Part shown: piece by piece, positions 1 to 5,880 of the stretch
How positions within the stretch are numbered: the first letter of the stretch is position 1
Layout of the letters: each line of letters opens with the position of its first letter
Position numbers and translations under genes: made by a program
Source of the DNA: an uncultured Eubacteriales bacterium
GTDB lineage: Bacteria > Bacillota > Clostridia > Oscillospirales > Acutalibacteraceae
NCBI GenBank assembly: GCA_900313475.1
Contig: OMRJ01000222.1
Coordinates: 1 to 8,801, forward strand
Length of the DNA: 8,801 nucleotides
Direction of reading: 5' to 3'
Notes under the pieces: model-generated
What the model was told of the DNA's origin: nothing
Databases searched by the model: none
What the model saw: only the letters and a program-made list of their open reading frames with translations

Positions 1-165
1 TTCCTTGGATTCGTAGAATTTATAGAACGAGCCCTTTGCAATGCCGACCGCCTTCGTCAGCTGCTCTACGGAGGTTTTCTTCATCCCAAGTGTGACGGCG
101 CAGCGCCTTGTTTCCTTCAGCAACGCCTTGCGGAGCTGCTCAGTCTCGTAATCGGTAAAAGCCAA
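1..165 (-). CDS. TetR/AcrR-family transcriptional regulator, N-terminal part (runs off the window)
   Basis: The reverse strand encodes the N-terminal helix-turn-helix of a TetR-family repressor. About 55 residues are visible before the window edge, including the family hallmark LTKAVGIAKGSFYKFYESKE, where the recognition helix leads into the F-Y-x-x-F/Y-x-S/N-K motif. The C-terminal ligand-binding domain lies outside the window, so the ligand cannot be guessed. I choose a TTG start at 165 because a GGGGGTG ribosome site (171-177) lies 5 nt upstream. The in-frame ATG at 192 would sit about a dozen bases after the predicted transcription start with no ribosome site. The gene has its own promoter (211-239) overlapped by a perfect inverted repeat (182-213), the usual layout for autorepression. 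Family is sure; start fairly sure; regulon unknown. Confidence 0.85.
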   Translation of the reverse strand, partial: MAFTDYETEQLRKALLKETRRCAVTLGMKKTSVEQLTKAVGIAKGSFYKFYESKE

Positions 166-181
166 GGTCGCACCCCCATGA

Positions 182-213
182 AATATGACCATTTCGGTTC
201 TTCTGGTCATATT
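182..213. promoter_or_regulatory. Perfect inverted repeat, probable TetR operator
   Basis: AATATGACCA (182-191) and TGGTCATATT (204-213) are perfect 10-bp arms around a 12-bp centre. The repeat overlaps the -10 box and transcription start of the leftward TetR gene. Position and symmetry fit a site for the dimeric product of that gene and suggest autorepression. Seen: the repeat and its overlap with the promoter. Inferred: which protein binds. Confidence 0.7.
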
Positions 214-239
214 ATACCGCGCTTTTTTCTGGTTTGCAA
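211..239 (-). promoter_or_regulatory. Sigma-A-type promoter of the TetR gene
   Basis: On the minus strand TTGCAA (-35, 234-239) and a perfect TATAAT (-10, 211-216) are separated by exactly 17 bp. Transcription would start near 203-205, leaving about 40 nt of leader before the TTG start. Confidence 0.8.
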
Positions 240-426
240 GGGGTGTAGAGAAAAACATACGCATTTTAACAAAAAATTATTTTCCCTTAACACATTATTC
301 CATGAAGGCGCTCCTCTTCCTTTGGCAAAGAACTGCACCCCCCTAAAATCAAAAATGCACCCCCCTCCAAACCGTAATTGCACCCCCTTAACGGGTTTCT
401 ATCAAAATTAGAGTCATTTGCCATAA
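240..426. other. Intergenic region with phased C-rich repeats
   Basis: No convincing gene is seen here. The right half carries three TGCACCCCC(C)-type motifs at 334-344, 356-366 and 379-389, spaced 22 and 23 bp, followed by tttctatcaaaatta (396-410). Phased repeats like these recall arrays of protein-binding sites at transposon ends (IS21 or Tn7-like), but no transposase is adjacent and the assignment is only a guess. Confidence 0.5.
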
Positions 427-464
427 GTCCACCGTAATTTCGATAGAATTACGGTGGGCTTTTT
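333..464. repeat. C-rich intergenic repeat, copy A
   Basis: The stretch from ctgcacccccct through the terminator tail resembles 5738-5830 in the same orientation. Shared blocks are the opening ctgc-C-run, the aaaccgta core, the second and third C-runs, the identical tttctatcaaaatta (396-410 and 5803-5817), and an aattacg-gggctttt tail (447-463 and about 5813-5828). Copy A has about 37 extra bases between two aatta words, and these form the left part of its terminator hairpin. Probably a dispersed genomic repeat or a relic of a mobile-element end. Confidence 0.6.
427..464 (+). terminator. Strong rho-independent terminator
   Basis: A perfect 11-bp stem (CCACCGTAATT at 429-439, AATTACGGTGG at 447-457) is extended by a G-U and a G-C pair, has a 7-nt loop, and is followed by gcttttt. 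The T-run is on the plus-strand side only. No rightward gene precedes it in the window, so it either ends an unseen transcript or insulates the promoter at 470-498. Confidence 0.8.
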
Positions 465-469
465 CATTA

Positions 470-498
470 TTGCCTAAAGTTTCATACTATGATATAAT
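470..498 (+). promoter_or_regulatory. Promoter of the 175-aa orphan gene
   Basis: TTGCCT (470-475) and a perfect TATAAT (493-498) are 17 bp apart, immediately after the terminator. Transcription would begin near 505, about 30 nt before the start codon. The ribosome site GGAGG is at 521-525, 8 nt before ATG 534. Confidence 0.75.
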
Positions 499-533
499 AA
501 ATTTAGTAAAAAGTATTTGCGGAGGTTACGGAT

Positions 534-1061
534 ATGAAAAGAGTGCTTATATTAAACGGCAATGGTATAGGTTTGGAAAGCTTTGCCATCAGAAGTGTGC
601 TTGAATATTTCGGGTGCATTGTAACCATATACAACATAGGCAGACCGCAGGATTACTTTGATATATTCAGCGGGAAACAAAATTTTAACTATGACTATTT
701 AATTATCGGGTGTCACGGTGACGACGGAAAGATAATTGTTCCGATTTTAGGAGAGAATGTCTATTATCCGAATGAGTGCCGGAATAATATCGGTTATGAA
801 GAATTACGGGGATTGGTGAAAATCAAGGATAAAACCGTTATCTGCACCGGATGCACCACAGGTACGGGAGAGCTATATAAAGAGTTTAATCGAAATAACA
901 ATGCCTTTGTTGCTCCGACGGATTACATCGAGGGCAACGGGAGTCTATTGTTTATTGTAAATCTTTTTTATCATTTGTCCAAAGGATCGAATTTTAAGGA
1001 CAGCTTTGCCAGTGCAAGCAGTATCGACACTGAAACAAAACTGTATAAAATCTATTCTTAA
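534..1061 (+). CDS. Small orphan protein with probable caspase/CHAT-like (clan CD) fold
   Basis: A 175-aa soluble protein with no signal peptide or membrane segment. I do not recognise a named family, but its layout matches the CHAT/caspase-like pattern. A hydrophobic strand leads to a His-Gly pair (YLIIGCHGD, His61). A second strand ends in a Cys-x-x-Gly motif (TVICTGCTTG, Cys107), equivalent to the vvLsaCetg box of CHAT proteases. A third block, FVAPTDYIEGN, leads into an F-x-x-x-x-F/Y helix (LLFIVNLFYHLSKG) and an A-x-A-rich end, as in CHAT C-termini. His61 and Cys107 would form the dyad. Typical CHAT domains are longer and attached to other domains; this one stands alone. It has its own promoter and GGAGG site and precedes the mannosidase by about 130 bp. 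Gene is sure; fold is inference from motif order; substrate and partner unknown. Confidence 0.8.
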   Translation: MKRVLILNGNGIGLESFAIRSVLEYFGCIVTIYNIGRPQDYFDIFSGKQNFNYDYLIIGCHGDDGKIIVPILGENVYYPNECRNNIGYEELRGLVKIKDKTVICTGCTTGTGELYKEFNRNNNAFVAPTDYIEGNGSLLFIVNLFYHLSKGSNFKDSFASASSIDTETKLYKIYS

Positions 1062-1083
1062 CAGTTTAGTTTATTGTAAGGAT

Positions 1084-1101
1084 GGTATACTCCGGTATGC
1101 C
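1084..1101. other. Short hairpin between orphan gene and mannosidase
   Basis: GGTATAC and GTATGCC form a 7-bp stem (one G-U pair) closed by a TCCG loop of the stable UNCG class. There is no U-tract, so it is not a standard terminator. It also covers a TATACT word (1086-1091) and could be an operator for the sugar genes. Low confidence. Confidence 0.3.
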
Positions 1102-1127
1102 TCAGCGTCAAAAGCGACTCCGCCTTT

Positions 1128-1149
1128 TAACAAATAAAAGAACTTGTTA
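1128..1149. promoter_or_regulatory. Weak inverted repeat upstream of mannosidase, possible operator
   Basis: TAACAA (1128-1133) and TTGTTA (1144-1149) are 6-bp arms 10 bp apart, about 45 bp before the mannosidase start. A weak promoter-like pair (TTTAAC at 1126-1131, TATGTT at 1148-1153) overlaps it. Short AT-rich arms like these can arise by chance. Confidence 0.25.
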
Positions 1150-1191
1150 TGTTATGCAAAATTTTTACAGCGTATGAGAGGAGGCGTTAAA

Positions 1192-4155
1192 ATGAACAAA
1201 ACGCTTTGTATAGCAAAATTTTTAACAAAATCGTGTTTCAGCAAAGGCTTTATCAAGCTAAAGCGCAGGGTTTATACGAAGGTCGGCTCTTTGACCGCCG
1301 AATACGCTTCGTCCGCAGAGCCTGTGAGCCGAAAAGACGGTCGGAACCTCGAATACCGCAGAATCGGTACGGGAAGGGTTTGGAGCCGTGAAAACTACGG
1401 CTGCGCATGGTTTCGGTTCAGCGGTGAAATCCCCGAATGCGCAAAAGGCAAAAAAGTCGGACTGCTGCTCGACGTGGGCGCAGAGGGGTGCATATATGAC
1501 GAAAACGGTTCTCCGAGAAGCGGTTTGACAGGGGCACACGATTTTGTTGAGCTTGAACAGCCAAATGCGGGAAAGCATTTTTACGAATTGAAGTCTGTCG
1601 CAGACGGAAGAGAAAAAATCGAGATTTGGGCAGATTGCGGAAATAACTGTTTTCCCGGTTCTCCGTTTACCGCAGCAAGATTCAAACGGGCGGATATTGT
1701 CATAGTTGATGAGGAGGCAAAAAGTGCGTATTATGACGCCGTGTCCTTATTGTACCAACAGTCGCTGCTGCGTTTTGACGACAATAAGCGTAAATCCGTT
1801 TCACGTTCACTCGGCAGGCTTTTATCTTTTGCGTTAAGCGGCGATTACGAAAACGCAAAAAAAGTATATTCGGACGAATGCGAAACGGGAGATGAAAGCC
1901 CGTATGTCGTTTACGCCACCGGACACGCACACCTTGACCTTGCGTGGCTTTGGCCGATGAGGGAGAGCAAGCGTAAGGCACAGCGTACCTTTGCCAATCA
2001 GCTGAGAAACATAGAGCGTTATCCGGATTATATTTTCGGCGCAAGTCAGCCGCAGCAATTTGCGTGGATCGAGGACAGCTTCCCGGCTTTGTTTGAAGAG
2101 CTTCGTGAGGCATTCCGGCACGGACAGCTTGAGCCTCAGGGCGGAATGTGGGTCGAATGCGACACCAATATTCCGAGCGGAGAAAGCCTTATCAGACAAT
2201 GTCTGTACGGGCAGAAATACTGGAAAGAGAAATTCGGCTGCGAGGTGCGTATGTGCTGGCTGCCCGATGTGTTCGGATTCAGCGGGAATCTTCCTCAAAT
2301 AATTCGGAAATGCGGAATGGATTATCTTGAAACCGTCAAATTAAGCTGGAATGAACATAACAAGTTCCCTCATAAGGCGTTTGTTTGGGAGGGTATTGAC
2401 GATTCGGAGGTTATTGTTCACATTCCTCCCGATGAAACATACAACAGTCTCGGAAATGCGTGGAGTCTGCAAAGGGCTGCTACGAACTACTCCGAACGTG
2501 ATAAGATAAAGTCTTTTGCAATGCTTTACGGAATAGGCGACGGAGGAGGAGGGCCGGGAGAGGGTCATATCGAGGCTGTTCGGCGATGCGGCGGTATGAA
2601 AGGCATTCCCAAGGTCGTAATGAGCCGTGCCGTTGACTATCTTGACATTCTTGCGGAGCAAAAAGACAGTCTTGCAAGATACAAGGGAGAACTGTATCTT
2701 GAAAAACATCAGGGGACATACACTACTCAGTCAAAGAACAAATACTATAACCGAAAAATTGAGTTTGCGCTGCATAATGTTGAATTCCTTGCAACTGCGG
2801 CACGGGAAAAAGGGTACAAATATCCTAAAGAAAGACTTGAAGCAATCTGGAAGGAGGTTCTTCTCTATCAGTTTCACGATATAATTCCCGGTTCCTCGAT
2901 AGGACGTGTTTACAAGGAAAGCACTGCCCGTTACGAAGCCATGCTTGAAGAGCTTGATGCTTTGCTCGGCGAAGCGATCGGATTTCTCTCTGCGGGAAAA
3001 TCTTCGGGTGCTACAGCAATCAACCTTACGTCCGCAAGGTATAAGGGTACGGTTTATTACAAAGACAAGTGGTATACCGCCGACATTGAACCGTATTCCT
3101 CCCGAAAGCTGACGGAATATTCCGTGCCGCAAAAATCGCCGCTGTCATATGACGATGAACATATCGAAAGCGATCTGTTCCGTCTTACCTTCAACAAAAA
3201 CGGCAATATAAAAAGTCTTGTCGATAAGCGCAGTGACAGAGAGTTTGCGGGAGAGTACCTCAACAAGCTCAATGTATACAGGGATAAGCGTCTGTTCTAT
3301 AACGCTTGGGATATATCTGTCAATTATACGAAGAAAAAGCCTGCGGAATTTAAGCTTGCGAGTCACTCCGTAATTCTGTCGGACGCTTCGGTAACACGAG
3401 AAAACGTATACACATACGGAAAATCAAAGATTATACAAAAGGTCGTTCTCACCGTCGGCAGTCCTATCGTGGAATTTACAACCGAGGTTGACTGGAGGGA
3501 AACGCATAAAATGCTCCGTGCGGATTTCCGCCCGTCGGTGTATGCGGACGAAGTTACCTGCGATATACAAATGGGTAATATAAAACGCAGCACACGCACT
3601 CAAACGAAAACCGAATGGGCGCAATTTGAAATCTGCGCTCACAAATGGGTGGACGTTACGGACGGCGACGCAGGTGTTTCGGTTCTCACGACGGGAAAGT
3701 ACGGCTGGCGAGTCAAAGACGGGCTTTTGTCACTTAATCTGCTCCGCTCCGCAGTATGGCCCGATCCCGCTGCCGACAAGGGCGTACATACAATAAAATA
3801 TGCCCTCTATCCTCACGCCGGAGATTATAATCGGGCAAACACACAAAGCATCGCCTATTTTTACAACAATCCTTTATTGATAACAGAAGCTGATGTTGAA
3901 ATTGCCCCGCAATTTGTTTCCTCGGACGAGCATATTGTCATAGAAACAATAAAGCCTGCCGAGGACGGAAACGGCATTGTAGTACGTTTGTATGAGGACA
4001 GCGGAATAAAGCGCACCGCATCCTTGTCAATCGCCGTAAAGGGCAAAGCATTTGAGGCGGATATGAAGGAAATCCCGATACGGGAAGCAGATCTTTCGGC
4101 ATTGGAATTCAAGCCGTTTGAAATTAAGACAATCGTAATAAAGCAAACGAATTAA
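1192..4155 (+). CDS. Glycoside hydrolase family 38 alpha-mannosidase (cytoplasmic, Ams1-like)
   Basis: A 987-aa retaining alpha-mannosidase that releases mannose from alpha-mannosides or N-glycan-derived oligosaccharides. An N-terminal beta region (about 1-225) precedes the GH38 catalytic domain. That domain starts with the zinc motif GHAHLDLAW (His245, His247, Asp249), contains the nucleophile motif WLPDVFGFSG (Asp359) and a GDGGGGPG loop near 450. Next come a helical middle domain with HQGTYTTQ near 506, the second metal-site motif QFHDIIPGSS (His562), and a long C-terminal beta domain. Length is normal for bacterial Ams1-like enzymes. No signal peptide, so it acts in the cytoplasm. The ATG at 1192 is chosen because GAGGAGG ends 7 nt upstream; an in-frame ATG at 1144 lacks a ribosome site. 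The next gene, 70 bp on, is a sugar symporter, which suggests import followed by hydrolysis. Exact substrate unknown. Confidence 0.93.
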   Translation: MNKTLCIAKFLTKSCFSKGFIKLKRRVYTKVGSLTAEYASSAEPVSRKDGRNLEYRRIGTGRVWSRENYGCAWFRFSGEIPECAKGKKVGLLLDVGAEGCIYDENGSPRSGLTGAHDFVELEQPNAGKHFYELKSVADGREKIEIWADCGNNCFPGSPFTAARFKRADIVIVDEEAKSAYYDAVSLLYQQSLLRFDDNKRKSVSRSLGRLLSFALSGDYENAKKVYSDECETGDESPYVVYATGHAHLDLAWLWPMRESKRKAQRTFANQLRNIERYPDYIFGASQPQQFAWIEDSFPALFEELREAFRHGQLEPQGGMWVECDTNIPSGESLIRQCLYGQKYWKEKFGCEVRMCWLPDVFGFSGNLPQIIRKCGMDYLETVKLSWNEHNKFPHKAFVWEGIDDSEVIVHIPPDETYNSLGNAWSLQRAATNYSERDKIKSFAMLYGIGDGGGGPGEGHIEAVRRCGGMKGIPKVVMSRAVDYLDILAEQKDSLARYKGELYLEKHQGTYTTQSKNKYYNRKIEFALHNVEFLATAAREKGYKYPKERLEAIWKEVLLYQFHDIIPGSSIGRVYKESTARYEAMLEELDALLGEAIGFLSAGKSSGATAINLTSARYKGTVYYKDKWYTADIEPYSSRKLTEYSVPQKSPLSYDDEHIESDLFRLTFNKNGNIKSLVDKRSDREFAGEYLNKLNVYRDKRLFYNAWDISVNYTKKKPAEFKLASHSVILSDASVTRENVYTYGKSKIIQKVVLTVGSPIVEFTTEVDWRETHKMLRADFRPSVYADEVTCDIQMGNIKRSTRTQTKTEWAQFEICAHKWVDVTDGDAGVSVLTTGKYGWRVKDGLLSLNLLRSAVWPDPAADKGVHTIKYALYPHAGDYNRANTQSIAYFYNNPLLITEADVEIAPQFVSSDEHIVIETIKPAEDGNGIVVRLYEDSGIKRTASLSIAVKGKAFEADMKEIPIREADLSALEFKPFEIKTIVIKQTN

Positions 4156-4156
4156 A

Positions 4157-4198
4157 AAGGCAGTTTTTTGCCTTGTCTCAATCGGCGGAAGCTCCGAT
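4157..4198. other. Two small hairpins in the mannosidase-symporter gap
   Basis: AAGGCA/TGCCTT (4157-4174, loop gttttt) and ATCGG/CCGAT (4181-4198) lie one after the other. Neither has a plus-strand U-tract. The first would have a T-rich tail only on the minus strand, where no gene reaches it. They may affect mRNA processing or stability between the two genes. A TATAAT word at 4202-4207 lacks a good -35. Confidence 0.3.
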
Positions 4199-4225
4199 AA
4201 ATATAATAATTAACAGGGGGTAAAT

Positions 4226-5599
4226 ATGGACTACAATAAATTGACAATTAAAGAAAAAATCAGTTACGGTCTGGCAGGACTCGGACAGAATCTGACCATC
4301 ACTTTTGTAAACACTTTTCTGATGACGGTCATTTACGGTTATATGGGATTTACCCTTAAAAGCCTGTCGATTCTGACGGTGATTCTTATCGCGGCTAAGG
4401 TCTGGGACGCCGTCAACGACCCGATAATGGGTCTGCTGATAGACAAAATTCAGTTCAAAAACAGAGGGAAGCTGCGTCCGTTTATTTTGATAAGCATTCT
4501 TCCCGTATCAATTTTGACAGTAATGCTCTTCGGAATACCTCAGGACTGGAGTCAGGGCGCAAAGCTTGCAATGTTCGGTATAGCATACATTTTGTGGGAC
4601 GCGGCTTATACGGTGTGTGACGTGCCGTACTGGGGGCTGTCCGGAGCGATGACTTCGGATACCAACGAACGGACAAAGCTGATTTCGATTGCCCGCAGCT
4701 TCGGCAACGTGGGCTTGGGCGTTATCACTTTGCTCGGTGCGAACATTGCCGGCTGGTTCAGCAAAGGGGATAAAACCACCAAACAGGGGTGGGTGATTGC
4801 GTCCGTGGTTGTTGTATCAATAGGAATGAGTCTGTTTTCACTTGCCTTCTTCGGAACAAAGGAGCGTAATGTAAACACAAACGAAAACGCCTCCTTCAAG
4901 GATATTTATGCTGCGCTGAAAGCAAACAAACCTTTACTCATAATACTTTTGGGAAGCGTACTGGGCTTTGGCAGAACGCTCATACAGGTAAGCGGCGCAA
5001 CGGTTGCCCTTATCAGCTTCGGCAGCGAGGATAAATTTGTTTATATTGGCGCTGCGGTGTTGATTTCAATGATTATCGCAACAGTGCTTTGTCCGTTGGT
5101 ATTGAAAAAAATAAGCAAAAAGAAGCTGATGATATATTCTTCTTTTTTTTCAGCTGTCGTTTATACGGCAATGTATTTTATTCCGCTGACAAAATTTAAT
5201 ATAATAGTCGGCGTCATTTTCTTAACAGGCTTTTCATTGGGTATATTTATGGTGCTGCAAACCGCCATGATTGCCGATTCGGTAGATTATGTTCAGGTAA
5301 AAACAGGTGAACGCAACGAGGGCGTATGCTTCAGCTCACTGACATTTTCCGGAAAGCTTATGAACGCCCTTTCCACGCTTGCGTTCATGCTGGTAATGCT
5401 GGCAGTCAAGTATGAGGAGGGTGCCGTCGTTACACAGACAATGAAACAGGGCGCATACTTTGCCATAACGATTGTTCCTGCCATAAGCTGTCTGCTCGGA
5501 GTGATACCGTTCTTTTTCTATCCGCTGACGGAAGCGCAGGTCATAGAAAACGGAAATGCTTTAAAACAATTGTACTCGCAAAAGCAGGAAAAGAAATGA
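4226..5599 (+). CDS. GPH-family sugar:cation symporter (MelB/XynP-like, major facilitator superfamily)
   Basis: A 457-aa inner-membrane transporter with about 12 hydrophobic helices, typical of glycoside-pentoside-hexuronide:cation symporters. Family marks are the N-terminal KEKISYGLAGLGQN, the cation-site motif KVWDAVNDPIMG (Asp61, Asn64, Asp65, equivalent to the Asp55/Asn58/Asp59 group of MelB), the RGKLRPFIL loop after helix 2, and the IADSVDY...TGERNEG segment near 349-365 in the second half. These imply Na+ or H+ coupled uptake of a mono- or oligosaccharide. The start has AGGGGG (4215-4220) 5 nt upstream. Following a cytoplasmic GH38 mannosidase by 70 bp, it most likely imports that enzyme's substrate, such as a manno-oligosaccharide; specificity is inference from context. 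No clear terminator follows it. Confidence 0.92.
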   Translation: MDYNKLTIKEKISYGLAGLGQNLTITFVNTFLMTVIYGYMGFTLKSLSILTVILIAAKVWDAVNDPIMGLLIDKIQFKNRGKLRPFILISILPVSILTVMLFGIPQDWSQGAKLAMFGIAYILWDAAYTVCDVPYWGLSGAMTSDTNERTKLISIARSFGNVGLGVITLLGANIAGWFSKGDKTTKQGWVIASVVVVSIGMSLFSLAFFGTKERNVNTNENASFKDIYAALKANKPLLIILLGSVLGFGRTLIQVSGATVALISFGSEDKFVYIGAAVLISMIIATVLCPLVLKKISKKKLMIYSSFFSAVVYTAMYFIPLTKFNIIVGVIFLTGFSLGIFMVLQTAMIADSVDYVQVKTGERNEGVCFSSLTFSGKLMNALSTLAFMLVMLAVKYEEGAVVTQTMKQGAYFAITIVPAISCLLGVIPFFFYPLTEAQVIENGNALKQLYSQKQEKK

Positions 5600-5849
5600 T
5601 ATATCTTTTGTTTTGTTCTATAATAGCCACGGCGATTGAGCACCTTCGTTATGGTTTTTGTTGCGCTTGGAATATTAAAATAGATAACTTCCGTTTTGCC
5701 GCAATTTTTCAGGTGAAAATACCGTTTTAAGATGGCGCTGCGCCCCTCTTAAATCGAGAATTGCCCCTCCCTCTAAACCGTAGCTCCCCCCCCCTTGCAC
5801 GATTTCTATCAAAATTACGAGGGCTTTTATGCCCGAAAACCACTTGAAA
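5600..5849. other. Intergenic region between symporter and insertion sequence
   Basis: No gene seen. The first 130 bp are AT-rich without recognisable signals. The rest is repeat copy B (5738-5830). A short stem GGGC/GCCC (5821-5834) lies just before the insertion-sequence end and might serve as a weak terminator for the leftward transposase. Confidence 0.5.
5738..5830. repeat. C-rich intergenic repeat, copy B
   Basis: Diverged direct repeat of 333-464, with the same order of ctgc-C-run, aaatc, second C-run, aaaccgta, third C-run and the identical 15-mer tttctatcaaaatta (5803-5817), then aattacgagggctttt. It lacks the about 37 bp that give copy A its terminator stem, as if one hairpin arm had been lost between two aatta words. 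Identical bases of the 15-mers are 5407 bp apart. Confidence 0.6.
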
Positions 5850-5880
5850 CATTAATCTCCCCCTCGGAATTATCCTATAC
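5850..5880. repeat. Left terminal inverted repeat of the insertion sequence
   Basis: Read inward it is cattaatct, C-run, tcggaattatcctatac. It pairs in inverse with both units at the other end, sharing the ct-C-ggaatta/aaaatta core and cctatac. It contains the stop codon (TAA, 5870-5872) of the transposase. Confidence 0.7.

Noticed and set aside
334..389. Possible CRISPR array because of three regularly spaced repeats
   Set aside because: Repeats are only about 11 bp, spacers about 11-12 bp, and there are no cas genes. Too short for CRISPR.
178..411. 77-aa rightward open frame
   Set aside because: It runs through the TetR operator/promoter and the C-rich repeats, has no ribosome site, and its sequence is the translation of the repeats (repeated CTPL-like stretches).
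1834..2298. Antisense open frames inside the mannosidase (for example 154 and 137 aa)
   Set aside because: They mirror the coding strand's codon pattern and contain no recognisable motifs; the sense frame is a clear GH38 enzyme.
333..5830. The two C-rich repeats as the two ends of one transposon
   Set aside because: They are in the same orientation, while transposon ends are inverted, and no transposase lies between them.
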